Positions 12,451-19,703 of a stretch of 21,749 bases of DNA are shown here, in pieces. Made by a program: the position numbers and the translations under genes. The stretch is from positions 1 to 21,749 of the forward strand of contig JAYVQC010000172.1 of the NCBI GenBank assembly GCA_043757045.1, written 5' to 3'. The first letter of the stretch is position 1. Every line of letters begins with the position of its first letter. This DNA is from JANNGC01 sp043757045. Lineage in GTDB: Bacteria > Verrucomicrobiota > Verrucomicrobiia > Limisphaerales > SIBH01. The notes under the pieces were generated by a model that worked only from the letters and a program-made list of their open reading frames with translations, had not been told where the DNA came from and ran no database searches.

Positions 12451-13674
12451 TTACTTCACCTCGAGCTGGTTGCTCACATTTTCCATGCGCGCGATGCTGT
12501 TCGCGATTTCACCGATGCGGGTCTTCTCCTCGGCGGAGTCCACGGGTCCGCGCAACGTGACCCGGCCATCTGTGGTGATGATTTTCACGTTCTTCGCGTT
12601 CACAGACATGTTGTCCCGGGCCAGGATCCCCTTGCGGATCTGCGCGGTCATCTCGGTGTCGGACTTGCTGCTGCCCTGATCGAGCGGCGTGAGCGTGCTG
12701 TTGTTGCGGTCGCGGACATTGCGGCGCGTGTTGTCCGCTTCTGACACCGCATTGGTGGTGAAGTAAGGATCGACTTTGTAGGCGCGATAAACGCCGTGGG
12801 CATACATGGGTTGGCCGAAGTCGGGCCATTCGCTGGACTTGAAGTGCGGCGCGCTGGCCAGCATGTCCTTCGAAGCGTCGAGCTGAAGGATGCTGCGGTC
12901 GGCGTTGTAATGCAGCGCGGTCGGCGGCACGGCGCTCAACTCATCGCCCACGCCGAGGAACCCGCCGGACGAAATGACCACGGCCACGATGCGGCCCGCC
13001 GAGAGATCGCACATGAGGCTTTCCACCTTGCCGAGCTTCTCGTCCTGCAGGTTCTTGATCCAAGTGCCCTCGAGCTTGCTGGCGCGCTGCACGTAGCCGA
13101 GTTTCGACCACGACATATTTTCACCCGCCATGCGATCCTTGTTCCAAGTGCCGTCCGCGTTGCGCGTGGCCACGGTGTTCTGGTTGTCACCCTTGTGGAG
13201 AAACACGAAATAGGGTTGTTCGCCGTAATGAGTATAGACCTCCGAGACGTGGTTGGAATCGCAGCACATGTCCCACTTGGACATGTCAAACTTGGGCGAG
13301 GCGGCCAGCTTCGCCTTGTCCGCGTCGAGGTGAACGACTTTGTTCGCGACATCGTGGTGCAACGCGCCCGGAGGCACGGCGCGCAGCGTGTCACCGACGC
13401 CGGCAAATCCACCGGTGCTCAGGATGACATTGACGATGCGTCCCGACTCCACATCCACCGCGAGGTCTTCGATTTTGCCGAGCTTCACGCCCTGATAATT
13501 TTTAACTTCCAACCCGATGAGGTCGCTGGCTTTGGCCGCGGCGTTCAGGCGGTCCCAGCGGCGCGCATGATCCATGCGATCCATGTTGCGGGTGGTGGTG
13601 TCCTGCGCCACAGCCGTGCTCGCGAAGAGCGACGCGGCGGAGGCCAGCGAGAGAAGTTGCAGTGTCCGTTTCAT
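12451..13674 (-). CDS. Exported PRC-barrel/PRC-barrel/BON domain protein
   Basis: This 407-residue envelope protein has a signal peptide MKRTLQLLSLASAASLFASTAVAQ with likely cleavage after AVA. Two PRC-barrel domains follow: about residues 50-135 (LIGLEVKNYQGVKLGKIEDLAVD) and about 215-305 (GTWIKNLQDEKLGKVESLMCD). They share the repeated block GRIVxVxxSxGGFxGVGDxL. A BON domain lies at the C terminus (about 340-407; SDTEMTAQIRKGILARD, KNVKIITTDGRVTLRGPV). BON domains bind lipid surfaces, and PRC barrels often mediate assembly, so a structural role in the periplasm under stress is likely. ATG 13674 is chosen because the signal peptide starts there. A-rich leader, no Shine-Dalgarno. Confidence 0.9.
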   Translation of the reverse strand: MKRTLQLLSLASAASLFASTAVAQDTTTRNMDRMDHARRWDRLNAAAKASDLIGLEVKNYQGVKLGKIEDLAVDVESGRIVNVILSTGGFAGVGDTLRAVPPGALHHDVANKVVHLDADKAKLAASPKFDMSKWDMCCDSNHVSEVYTHYGEQPYFVFLHKGDNQNTVATRNADGTWNKDRMAGENMSWSKLGYVQRASKLEGTWIKNLQDEKLGKVESLMCDLSAGRIVAVVISSGGFLGVGDELSAVPPTALHYNADRSILQLDASKDMLASAPHFKSSEWPDFGQPMYAHGVYRAYKVDPYFTTNAVSEADNTRRNVRDRNNSTLTPLDQGSSKSDTEMTAQIRKGILARDNMSVNAKNVKIITTDGRVTLRGPVDSAEEKTRIGEIANSIARMENVSNQLEVK

Positions 13675-13807
13675 AATTTTTTTCAGTGTTTGATTTTTGT
13701 TATGACTAAATTTTTTGCGAGCGGCGCGCAGAGTGAGCGGCCAGATGGCGCGGTGAAATGGGGTTCTCTGCTCTGGGGTGAAACCCGACAGCACCGCGCG
13801 CCATGAA

Positions 13808-13933
13808 TTATTTCCCGAACATCTTCGCCACGAAGAAAATCAGGATGGCCCCGCCCAGCCCGCCGCCCAGCAGAAGGTAGATGAACGAGTAACCGGCGGC
13901 GGCAACCAGCGGGACAAGAGCGAGAGTAATCAT
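13808..13933 (-). CDS. 41-residue hydrophobic membrane peptide
   Basis: The open frame runs from ATG 13933 to TAA and encodes 41 residues. It begins MITLALVPLVAAAGYSF, continues with IYLLLGGGLGGAILIFF and ends VAKMFGK. It would span the membrane once or twice, with a Gly-rich centre and a basic end. It is preceded by GAAACAAAATT, the same A-rich leader type as the other cassette genes, which supports its being translated. It is the first gene of the stress cassette. I do not recognise the family; small single-pass stress peptides are common in such cassettes. Confidence 0.65.
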   Translation of the reverse strand: MITLALVPLVAAAGYSFIYLLLGGGLGGAILIFFVAKMFGK

Positions 13934-14068
13934 AATTTTGTTTCGTTAAGTTTCAGTTGCAAGCTGAACTAGCCGGGAGAATGCCAAGGCAAAAACCTCC
14001 GGTTTTTTCGGGTTTTTTGTGAAGCCGGGCCGGAGAAGTTCGGCAAACTGCAAGGCCCAGTGCAGATT

Positions 14069-14275
14069 TCAACGCGTCCGGACAAACAACCCGCGCCAGC
14101 AGGCTGGTGCGCCGCCAGAAACCACAGCGCCACCCGACCGCTGGGAGGAACAAAGGACGCCGAAGCCACTGGCTCAGTGCAACCGCGCGGCGAAAGCCGC
14201 ATCACACCACCGCGTCACGTTCCGCTGCGCCACCAGCCAGCGCTTTCGTTCCGGCTGTATGTGACCGGCGGGAAC
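14069..14275 (-). pseudogene. Degraded 3' fragment of an FAD oxidoreductase paralogue
   Basis: The plus strand here aligns with 15416-15620 at roughly three-quarters identity by eye. On the minus strand it preserves YSRNE, VAQRNVTRWCDAAFAARL, VALWFLAAH and the final GLFVRTR with its stop (TCA at 14069-14071). The intact gene has matching YSRNE, VAQQKVARRCDAAFASRL, TALWFLAAH and GLFKRTR. A one-base deletion near the 5' end, at least one internal frameshift, a 5-base deletion and an in-frame TGA break it. Only about 65 codons survive; nothing recognisable remains of the FAD-binding end. Beyond about 14275, up to the protease start, and also between 13934 and 14068, I see no gene. Confidence 0.85.
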
Positions 14276-14463
14276 ATGGTCAGCCCGTCATCAATCTGCA
14301 TTCACGCTGGTAACTGCCCGCCAAGAAATTTCCCGGCGTCACCCCGGTATTTCCCAGTCGCGCATGGTTCCCGCAAAACCTAACCGTCCTCATGTCATTC
14401 AACGCCAAACAAAAAAAATGAAACGACCCGGCTAGGCTGCCGATAGAAAATCGTGAGGAACAC

Positions 14464-15324
14464 ATGACCGCCCGATGGACCCGGATTTTCTGGTTGAGTT
14501 TATGGATCGCCGGTGCGTGCGCCCCGGCGGGATTGCACGGGGCGCTGACGCCGGAAAAACTCTACCAAAAAGTCCTGCCCTCGGTGATGACGCTGGAGGT
14601 GGAAAGCCAGGACGGGGAAATGTTCGTCGGCAGTGCCGTGCTCGCACTGGCCGACGATGTGGCACTGACGGCCTGGCACGTCATCGCCGACGCGCGTTCG
14701 GTTTGGGCCGTCTTTGCGGGCGGTCAACGCGTGAAAGTAATCGGGTACGTTGATTGCGACGTTCGCCACGACACAGCGTTGCTCAAGTTGGAGAAACGAC
14801 TTCCCCATCGCCAAGCGGCCTTGGTCCGGGAACAGCCCTCGGTGGCCGCTCGCGCTTACGTCATCGGCGCGCCCAAAGGCTATGACTTCAGCATCAGCGA
14901 TGGTCTGATCAGTCAGATACGAAGCGTCCGTGGCTCGCTCCAATATCAACTGTCCTGCCCGATCTCGCCGGGCAACAGCGGGAGTCCGGTCTTCAATCCG
15001 CGCGGGGAAGTCATCGGCATCGCCTCGTGGACGAAGGCCGACGCGCAGAACGTGAACTTCGCCATTCCCATTCAAGAATTCTCCCGTCTCAAAGTTCTGC
15101 CCCGGCCAACGACTTGGGAGCAATTGGCTGCCACTACCCGTCCGGCGCAGCCCGCCCGCGAATTGGAATCGCGCCCGAGCAACGACAACACTTCCGACAA
15201 AAAGTCAGAGGCAGGAGATTACGCCGCGTTGCAGAAGCGGCTGAATGACTCGGTGGGAAAATCCGTGACCGTCGTGGTTCAGGAAGCAGGACGAACCGAC
15301 ACTTTTAACTTCACCGTAAAGTAG
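14464..15324 (+). CDS. Exported trypsin-like (S1C/DegP-type) serine protease, no PDZ
   Basis: This 286-residue protein has a signal peptide (MTARWTRIFWLSLWIAGACA, with cleavage probable near LHGA). A chymotrypsin-fold protease domain follows with all three catalytic residues: His72 in LTAWHV, Asp103 in RHDTALLK and Ser172 in SPGNSGSPVF. The layout resembles HtrA/DegP proteases, but no PDZ domain follows. Instead there is a Pro/Ser/Asp-rich linker (about 220-250) and a short C-terminal segment containing KRLNDSVGKSVTVVVQEAG. It is probably a periplasmic quality-control protease. The start is supported by GAGGA five bases upstream, one of the few clear Shine-Dalgarno sites in the window. It is the only plus-strand gene here and converges on the FAD oxidoreductase gene. 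Confidence 0.92.
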   Translation: MTARWTRIFWLSLWIAGACAPAGLHGALTPEKLYQKVLPSVMTLEVESQDGEMFVGSAVLALADDVALTAWHVIADARSVWAVFAGGQRVKVIGYVDCDVRHDTALLKLEKRLPHRQAALVREQPSVAARAYVIGAPKGYDFSISDGLISQIRSVRGSLQYQLSCPISPGNSGSPVFNPRGEVIGIASWTKADAQNVNFAIPIQEFSRLKVLPRPTTWEQLAATTRPAQPARELESRPSNDNTSDKKSEAGDYAALQKRLNDSVGKSVTVVVQEAGRTDTFNFTVK

Positions 15325-15415
15325 AGATTCCCTGAGCGCAGACAAAAGACGGCTCCTCGTTCCACAGTGTTGGCCTTCCACTCTCCAGTGGGGGCGGAGA
15401 ATACCCTCGCCACCG

Positions 15416-16450
15416 TCACCGTGTTCGCTTGAAAAGCCCGCGCCAGAGCACGCCAGTGTGCGCCGCCAAAAACCACAGCGCCGTCTGGCCGCTGGGATGA
15501 AACAAGGCCCGCTGGAGCCAGCCGGCCCAACGCAGCCGGGAGGCGAAAGCGGCATCGCACCGCCGCGCCACTTTCTGCTGCGCCACCCGCCAGGTCATTT
15601 CGTTCCGGCTGTATGCGGCCAGCGGTTCCATCGCGAGTTCCGCCGACTCGAACGCCAGCGACATGCCGTTGCCCGTGACCGGCGGGATCATCGTCAACGC
15701 GTCGCCGAGGCAACATTCCGTCCGGGCCAGCGCGCGTTGTGGTCGCAGGGAAATTCCAGCGACAGACGAAAATGATTCTTCGATGAACTCCGCTCCGGCG
15801 AGCCGTGCGCGCAGCGCGGAGCCGTCCGGCCCGCGCAACCATTCCGGCCAGCGCCCCGCCAAATCCGGCTCCGTGGTCCGGCTGCGAAAGAGTCCGCACA
15901 CATTCACCACATCGCCCGCGAGACGGCACAGGCCGACGTAGCCGGAAGGCACAAGGTGCATTTCCAAGTCCGCGTGGAGCGTCACGTTGCGCGCGTGAGC
16001 CTTGAGGGCGAAGAGCCGCCAGCCCTCGACTACCGGCTGCGCACGACGCCCGCTGGCCCGCACGATGCCGTCGGCAAACTCCGGCTGCATCCACCGCTCG
16101 CGCTCGCGCAGGACGCCCCCGAGCCGCTGAAACTCGCGGGTCAGCAGTTCATCCAGCACGAAACGCGACAGACACCACGCGGGTTGCGGCAGCGTTTGCT
16201 GAAGCTCACGCCCAGGCGCGGAAAAAAATCTCGCCGTCGTCGCCGTGTGAACACCGGCCTGCCGCAACTTCTCCGCGAGGCCGAGTCGTGTGAGCACGGC
16301 CTGACCCTGGCCGCTGATGAATTCACCGCAGACGCGGTGACGCGGATACCGTCCCGCTTCGATGACCGTCACCGGCACGCCGCGCTGGCGCAGACCGAGG
16401 CCCAGCGTCAGCCCCGCCAGTCCGCCACCGACGATGAGGATGGGTTTCAT
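15416..16450 (-). CDS. FAD-dependent oxidoreductase of a type III PKS operon
   Basis: This 344-residue flavoprotein begins MKPILIVGGGLAGLTLGLGL, a Rossmann FAD-binding motif. The second conserved block is RVCGEFISGQG and the third is CCLGDALTMIPPVTGNGMSLAFESA, the GD-type motif of p-hydroxybenzoate-hydroxylase/geranylgeranyl-reductase-like enzymes. It probably hydroxylates or otherwise redox-tailors the polyketide made by the upstream synthase. I chose ATG 16450, 4 bases past the methyltransferase stop; upstream codons of the open frame are shadow. The C-terminal 65 codons have a degraded twin at 14069-14275. Substrate and direction of the reaction are not readable from sequence. Confidence 0.87.
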   Translation of the reverse strand: MKPILIVGGGLAGLTLGLGLRQRGVPVTVIEAGRYPRHRVCGEFISGQGQAVLTRLGLAEKLRQAGVHTATTARFFSAPGRELQQTLPQPAWCLSRFVLDELLTREFQRLGGVLRERERWMQPEFADGIVRASGRRAQPVVEGWRLFALKAHARNVTLHADLEMHLVPSGYVGLCRLAGDVVNVCGLFRSRTTEPDLAGRWPEWLRGPDGSALRARLAGAEFIEESFSSVAGISLRPQRALARTECCLGDALTMIPPVTGNGMSLAFESAELAMEPLAAYSRNEMTWRVAQQKVARRCDAAFASRLRWAGWLQRALFHPSGQTALWFLAAHTGVLWRGLFKRTR

Positions 16451-16454
16451 GGTT

Positions 16455-17141
16455 TCACTTTCGCCGGGCCACGAAACAGTGGCTGAACAAACCGCTCGCT
16501 TGGTCGCGCAACTGCCACCGGACAACGGACGGCCAGAGCGCGGACAATTCACCACCCGCAAACCCCGCTCGCACACTCACCCGCGCGTCGTGCCGCGTGA
16601 TCGCGTTGCAACCGATGAGTCCGAGGAGCCGCGAGGCCGCCAGCGGGAGCGCGGCGCGGCGCGGTTCACAAGCCACAAACACATGGGTGCGCGCCGCCGC
16701 GAAGGCCAGCAATTCACTCAGCCGTTCTGTTTGAAAATGATGCAAGAACAGATTCGCCAGCAACCAGTCGGCGGGTGGGCCGGGCTGCGCGAGCCACTCG
16801 AAGACATCGGCCTGCACCACTTGCACGTCCCAGCCCAGAGCCTGAAACGCCTGCCGCGTCTCTGCGCGGACGAGGTTCTGGCGGTCCACGAGCACGGCGG
16901 TGATTCTCACTGCGCGTGCGGGCCAGCGCGCGGCGAGACGCAGCAGGAAAGTTCCATCGCCCGCGCCGAGTTCGACGACGCGACGCGGAGTGGAAGGGGA
17001 GATTTTGCGCAAGGCGCGGTGAAAAATTCCGGCGTGGCCCATCCACCAGTTCACGCGCTGCAAATCACCGCGCGACTCGATGGCTGCGGGCGCATCGGCG
17101 GGCAGTTCATCAAGCCACTCGGGTTCAACGCGTCGGAGCAT
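16455..17141 (-). CDS. SAM-dependent methyltransferase of a type III PKS operon
   Basis: This 228-residue protein has the SAM-binding motif I RVVELGAGDGTFLLRLAARW (about residues 48-67). Further motifs are the motif-II acidic VLVDRQN, WDVQVVQADVFEWL and NLFLHHF. This is the class I Rossmann methyltransferase fold. It probably O- or C-methylates the polyketide. The start ATG at 17141 lies 7 bases past the synthase stop and the stop is 4 bases before the FAD oxidoreductase ATG, so the three genes form a tight operon. The open frame upstream of 17141 is a shadow of the synthase gene. Confidence 0.88.
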   Translation of the reverse strand: MLRRVEPEWLDELPADAPAAIESRGDLQRVNWWMGHAGIFHRALRKISPSTPRRVVELGAGDGTFLLRLAARWPARAVRITAVLVDRQNLVRAETRQAFQALGWDVQVVQADVFEWLAQPGPPADWLLANLFLHHFQTERLSELLAFAAARTHVFVACEPRRAALPLAASRLLGLIGCNAITRHDARVSVRAGFAGGELSALWPSVVRWQLRDQASGLFSHCFVARRK

Positions 17142-17148
17142 AAGCCGT

Positions 17149-18207
17149 TCACTCCACGCGCAGCAGTGCGCCGTGACAACTGAAGCCCGCGCCGAACGAG
17201 GACAGCCACCACCAGCCGCCCGGATTGTTTTCCGCCAACGCCTTCTGCAACGCGAAGAGGACAAACGGGCTGCTGATATTGCCGCAGTCGCGCAACAAGT
17301 CCGCGCTGTGCCGCACATCGCTCTCGGATAAATGCAGTCGCTCACGCAGCGCCGCGAGCACTTCGCGTCCACCGGCGTGCAGAACCCAGCCGGTGATTTC
17401 TTCGCGCGTCACACCGGCGCGATGGAGGGTTTCGGTGAGAACGGTTTCGGCGTGCCGGGCGGCGAGCGCGGGAACTTCGCGAGAGAGAATGTTCCGCAGC
17501 ATCCCGCCCTGGTGCTCGAAGCGCAGCAAGTCGCGGTCAGCGGGACTGAGCGTCGTACCCGCCGCCGTCCATTCCACGCGGCGCGTGTCGGGACGCGCCG
17601 TGGCGGAGAGCACCGCTGCCGCCGCGCCGTCGCCGAAGAGACACGCGCTCACGAGCACGCCGGGATCGTTGTCCAAATAAAATGCTGCGCTGCACACCTC
17701 GACGCAGACCGACAGCACCTTCTGCGCACGGCCCGAGGCCAGCAATGCCTCCGCCGTGCGGAGATTCGGCAGCGCGGCCCCGCAGCCTTGCCCCACTAAA
17801 TCGAGCGCGAGCACATCCGAGCGCAGCCCCAACCGCTCGCTCACGTAACTGGTCAGCCCCGGACAGAGGTAGCCGGTGCAAGTGCTGATCAGCACCGCAT
17901 CGATCTCGGTGGGGGAAGTGTTCGCGTCCGCCAGCGCGCGTTCGGCGGCCTGCGTGGCGAGCATCGGCGCGTGCCGGGCGAAGCGGGCCTGCAACGCGTC
18001 CGGCGTCAGGTCGAAGGCGGTTTGCAGATCGTCCAGGGCGAGATGACGGGTGGCGATGCCGTTGTCGCCAAGCAACACTTTCTTGAGCACGGCGCGGCTC
18101 CGGGTGCCGAGACCGGCGAAGGCCGCCGCCGCTTGCAACGCGGTCCAGCAGTCGCGCTGCGTGTAGCGCGTGGCGGGAAGAGCCGTACCCAAACCAATGA
18201 AGAACAT
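17149..18207 (-). CDS. Type III polyketide synthase (chalcone-synthase-like)
   Basis: This 352-residue thiolase-fold enzyme condenses malonyl-CoA units onto an acyl starter to give pyrones, resorcinols or related phenolics. The catalytic triad is complete: Cys142 in LVGQGCGAALPNL, His277 in GWVLHAGG and Asn310 in CGNISSPF. The spacing is close to plant chalcone synthase. The C-terminal SFGAGFSCHGALL is the family's GFGPG-type loop in variant form. With the downstream methyltransferase and FAD oxidoreductase it forms the common bacterial trio for methylated and oxidised alkylpyrones/alkylresorcinols or quinones. It is the first gene of the operon; no clear Shine-Dalgarno precedes ATG 18207. 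The 200-base gap upstream shows no gene. Confidence 0.95.
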   Translation of the reverse strand: MFFIGLGTALPATRYTQRDCWTALQAAAAFAGLGTRSRAVLKKVLLGDNGIATRHLALDDLQTAFDLTPDALQARFARHAPMLATQAAERALADANTSPTEIDAVLISTCTGYLCPGLTSYVSERLGLRSDVLALDLVGQGCGAALPNLRTAEALLASGRAQKVLSVCVEVCSAAFYLDNDPGVLVSACLFGDGAAAAVLSATARPDTRRVEWTAAGTTLSPADRDLLRFEHQGGMLRNILSREVPALAARHAETVLTETLHRAGVTREEITGWVLHAGGREVLAALRERLHLSESDVRHSADLLRDCGNISSPFVLFALQKALAENNPGGWWWLSSFGAGFSCHGALLRVE

Positions 18208-18406
18208 GAACTACAGTATCTTGAAACCACGATCCCTGACGAGCCGGTTCACTCTCGAAGCAGGATGAAAGGCACGGGTTGTCGGGGCTATGGGGTGTTC
18301 ACTGTAGCTGAGGTCGAGAAGAACGGACGGCTTCGACATGGCTTGTCCTGACCTTTGCTGAATCTGCCTACCCTTCTTCATGAGAAAATCCGTGGCGGAC
18401 TAGTGC

Positions 18407-18799
18407 TCATGGGTTTGCGCCCGGCGTGGTTCGCTCCCTCTGCGGGCGGCGCAGCGCGACCCACCACACCCACACGACCAACACCACCTGAAGCGGCAGT
18501 CGCGCCCACAGCATCCAGGGCGGCATTCCAAAACGCTCCGCATGAAGGGCCATGTGGATGTTGGCGGGAAAAACCGCGACGAGCAACGCGAGCAAACCCC
18601 ACCCCGCCGCGCGCCGCAGCGGACGAATGAGCAGACCCAGTCCACCCGCGATCTCAGCCCACCCGCTGACGATGACCAGAATCTTGGGTGAGGGAAATCC
18701 GGGCGGGACGATGCGTTCATAAAAGTGCGGATGCAAAAAATGATTCACCCCCGCGAAGATAAAGAAAAGCGCGGCCAGCCAGCGCCACGCGACTCGCAT
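18407..18799 (-). CDS. DoxX-family small membrane protein
   Basis: This 130-residue protein has four predicted membrane helices. The first, MRVAWRWLAALFFIFAGVNHF, is followed by LHPHFYERIVPPGFPSP, a stretch typical of DoxX/DoxD-like proteins. The later helices are ILVIVSGWAEIAGGLGLL, AAGWGLLALLVAVFPANIHMAL and LPLQVVLVVWVWWVAL. Members are inner-membrane proteins of mostly unknown role, some linked to thiosulfate:quinone oxidation or redox stress. I prefer ATG 18799, preceded by GGTGA and giving the family's usual N terminus. ATG 18835 would add 12 residues. It is isolated on both sides by about 200-260 bases. Confidence 0.85.
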   Translation of the reverse strand: MRVAWRWLAALFFIFAGVNHFLHPHFYERIVPPGFPSPKILVIVSGWAEIAGGLGLLIRPLRRAAGWGLLALLVAVFPANIHMALHAERFGMPPWMLWARLPLQVVLVVWVWWVALRRPQRERTTPGANP

Positions 18800-19047
18800 T
18801 GATTCACCGCAAAAAAAGGATTTCCACCGTTCCATATCTCTGGCTGTTCATGATTTTTTCTCACCCACGATCCCGCCGCCGCAAGCTAACTCATGCTTTG
18901 AAGCAAGAAGGTGTTCATCCCGTCACCGAACGAAAAGGAATATCCGCGCGTCGCGACTGTCCCGCCGCAGAAGGGTCGGGTGGCCTCGGCGGAAACCACC
19001 CTGTTCATCGTCGGCCCCAGTTCACAGGCGCGTTGTGGGGAAGCGCA

Positions 19048-19084
19048 GGTGCCGGGCGCGTCTTCAGCGCCGGGTGGAGGCACC
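19048..19084 (-). other. Hairpin enclosing the GAF gene stop codon
   Basis: GGTGCC (19048-19053) pairs with GGCACC (19079-19084), and the inner GGCGC (19055-19059) pairs with GCGCC (19067-19071). The GAF gene's stop codon (19064-19066) sits in the loop. No T-tract follows. The 3' end of this message may be structured, but terminator function is not shown. Confidence 0.35.
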
Positions 19085-19666
19085 TTTTCGTTGGCGTCTT
19101 TCTTCGAGCAGCGTGCGGCGCAGTTCCAGTTCCGTCATCACCAAATGACTCAGCGCGCGCAAGTCCGCTTTTTGTCCGGCGGTCAAGGTGCGGAGGTTTT
19201 TGTCGATGACGCAAATCGTTCCCAAGGCCCGATTGTCCGGCGTGATCAGGGGAACGCCGGCGTAGAAGCGATACTGCGGACCGGACGCCACCAAAGGATT
19301 GAGCGCGAAACGCGGGTCGCGACGCGCGTCGGGAACGATGAAGACTCCCCGTTGCATAATCGTGTGGGCGCAAAAAGCGAATTCGCGCGGAGTTTCCCGG
19401 AGACGAACTCCGACCTTGGCCTTGAACCATTGACGGGCGTTGTCGATCAGCACCACCAGCGCAACCGGTGTGTCGCACACATGCGAGGCCAGCCGGACGA
19501 TCCCGTCGAAACTCCTTTCCGGCGGTGTGTCCAGAATGTCGTAGTGATGCAGAGCGGCCAGACGCTGCGCTTCATCTTTCGGCATGGGAATTTTGAACCC
19601 AGTCGATTTGCGCCAATCAACCGGCAGTGGGTTCTTGGCGGCTTCTGATGGTTTTTGCTTTTTCAT
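19064..19666 (-). CDS. GAF-domain sensory protein
   Basis: This 200-residue protein is mainly one GAF domain. It contains the common lead-in EAQRLAALHHYDILDTPPERSFDGIVRLA. Next come LVVLIDNARQWFKAKVGV, TPREFAFCAHTIM, the conserved VPDARRDPRFALNPLV and GVPLITPDNRALGTICVID. This layout is usually fused to histidine kinases or cyclases; here nothing follows but a short basic helix. It may bind a small ligand or act as a stand-alone sensor partner. I chose ATG 19666 (MKKQKPSEAAKN), 37 bases past the phospholipase-D-like gene's stop. ATG 19585 (MPKDEAQRL) is a possible shorter start. Confidence 0.85.
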   Translation of the reverse strand: MKKQKPSEAAKNPLPVDWRKSTGFKIPMPKDEAQRLAALHHYDILDTPPERSFDGIVRLASHVCDTPVALVVLIDNARQWFKAKVGVRLRETPREFAFCAHTIMQRGVFIVPDARRDPRFALNPLVASGPQYRFYAGVPLITPDNRALGTICVIDKNLRTLTAGQKADLRALSHLVMTELELRRTLLEERRQRKGASTRR

Positions 19667-19703
19667 GCTGGTCGATGGCCTTGGTCTTCCGCTAGTGCTC
19701 GAA

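Noticed and set aside
13990..14020. Terminator from AAAACC-TCC-GGTTTT followed by T-rich sequence
   Set aside because: The stem is only about five weak pairs and the same bases would serve either strand poorly; too weak to annotate.
18911..19648. 245-codon plus-strand open frame
   Set aside because: It is antisense to the GAF-domain gene and shows no domain, signal or ribosome-binding site.
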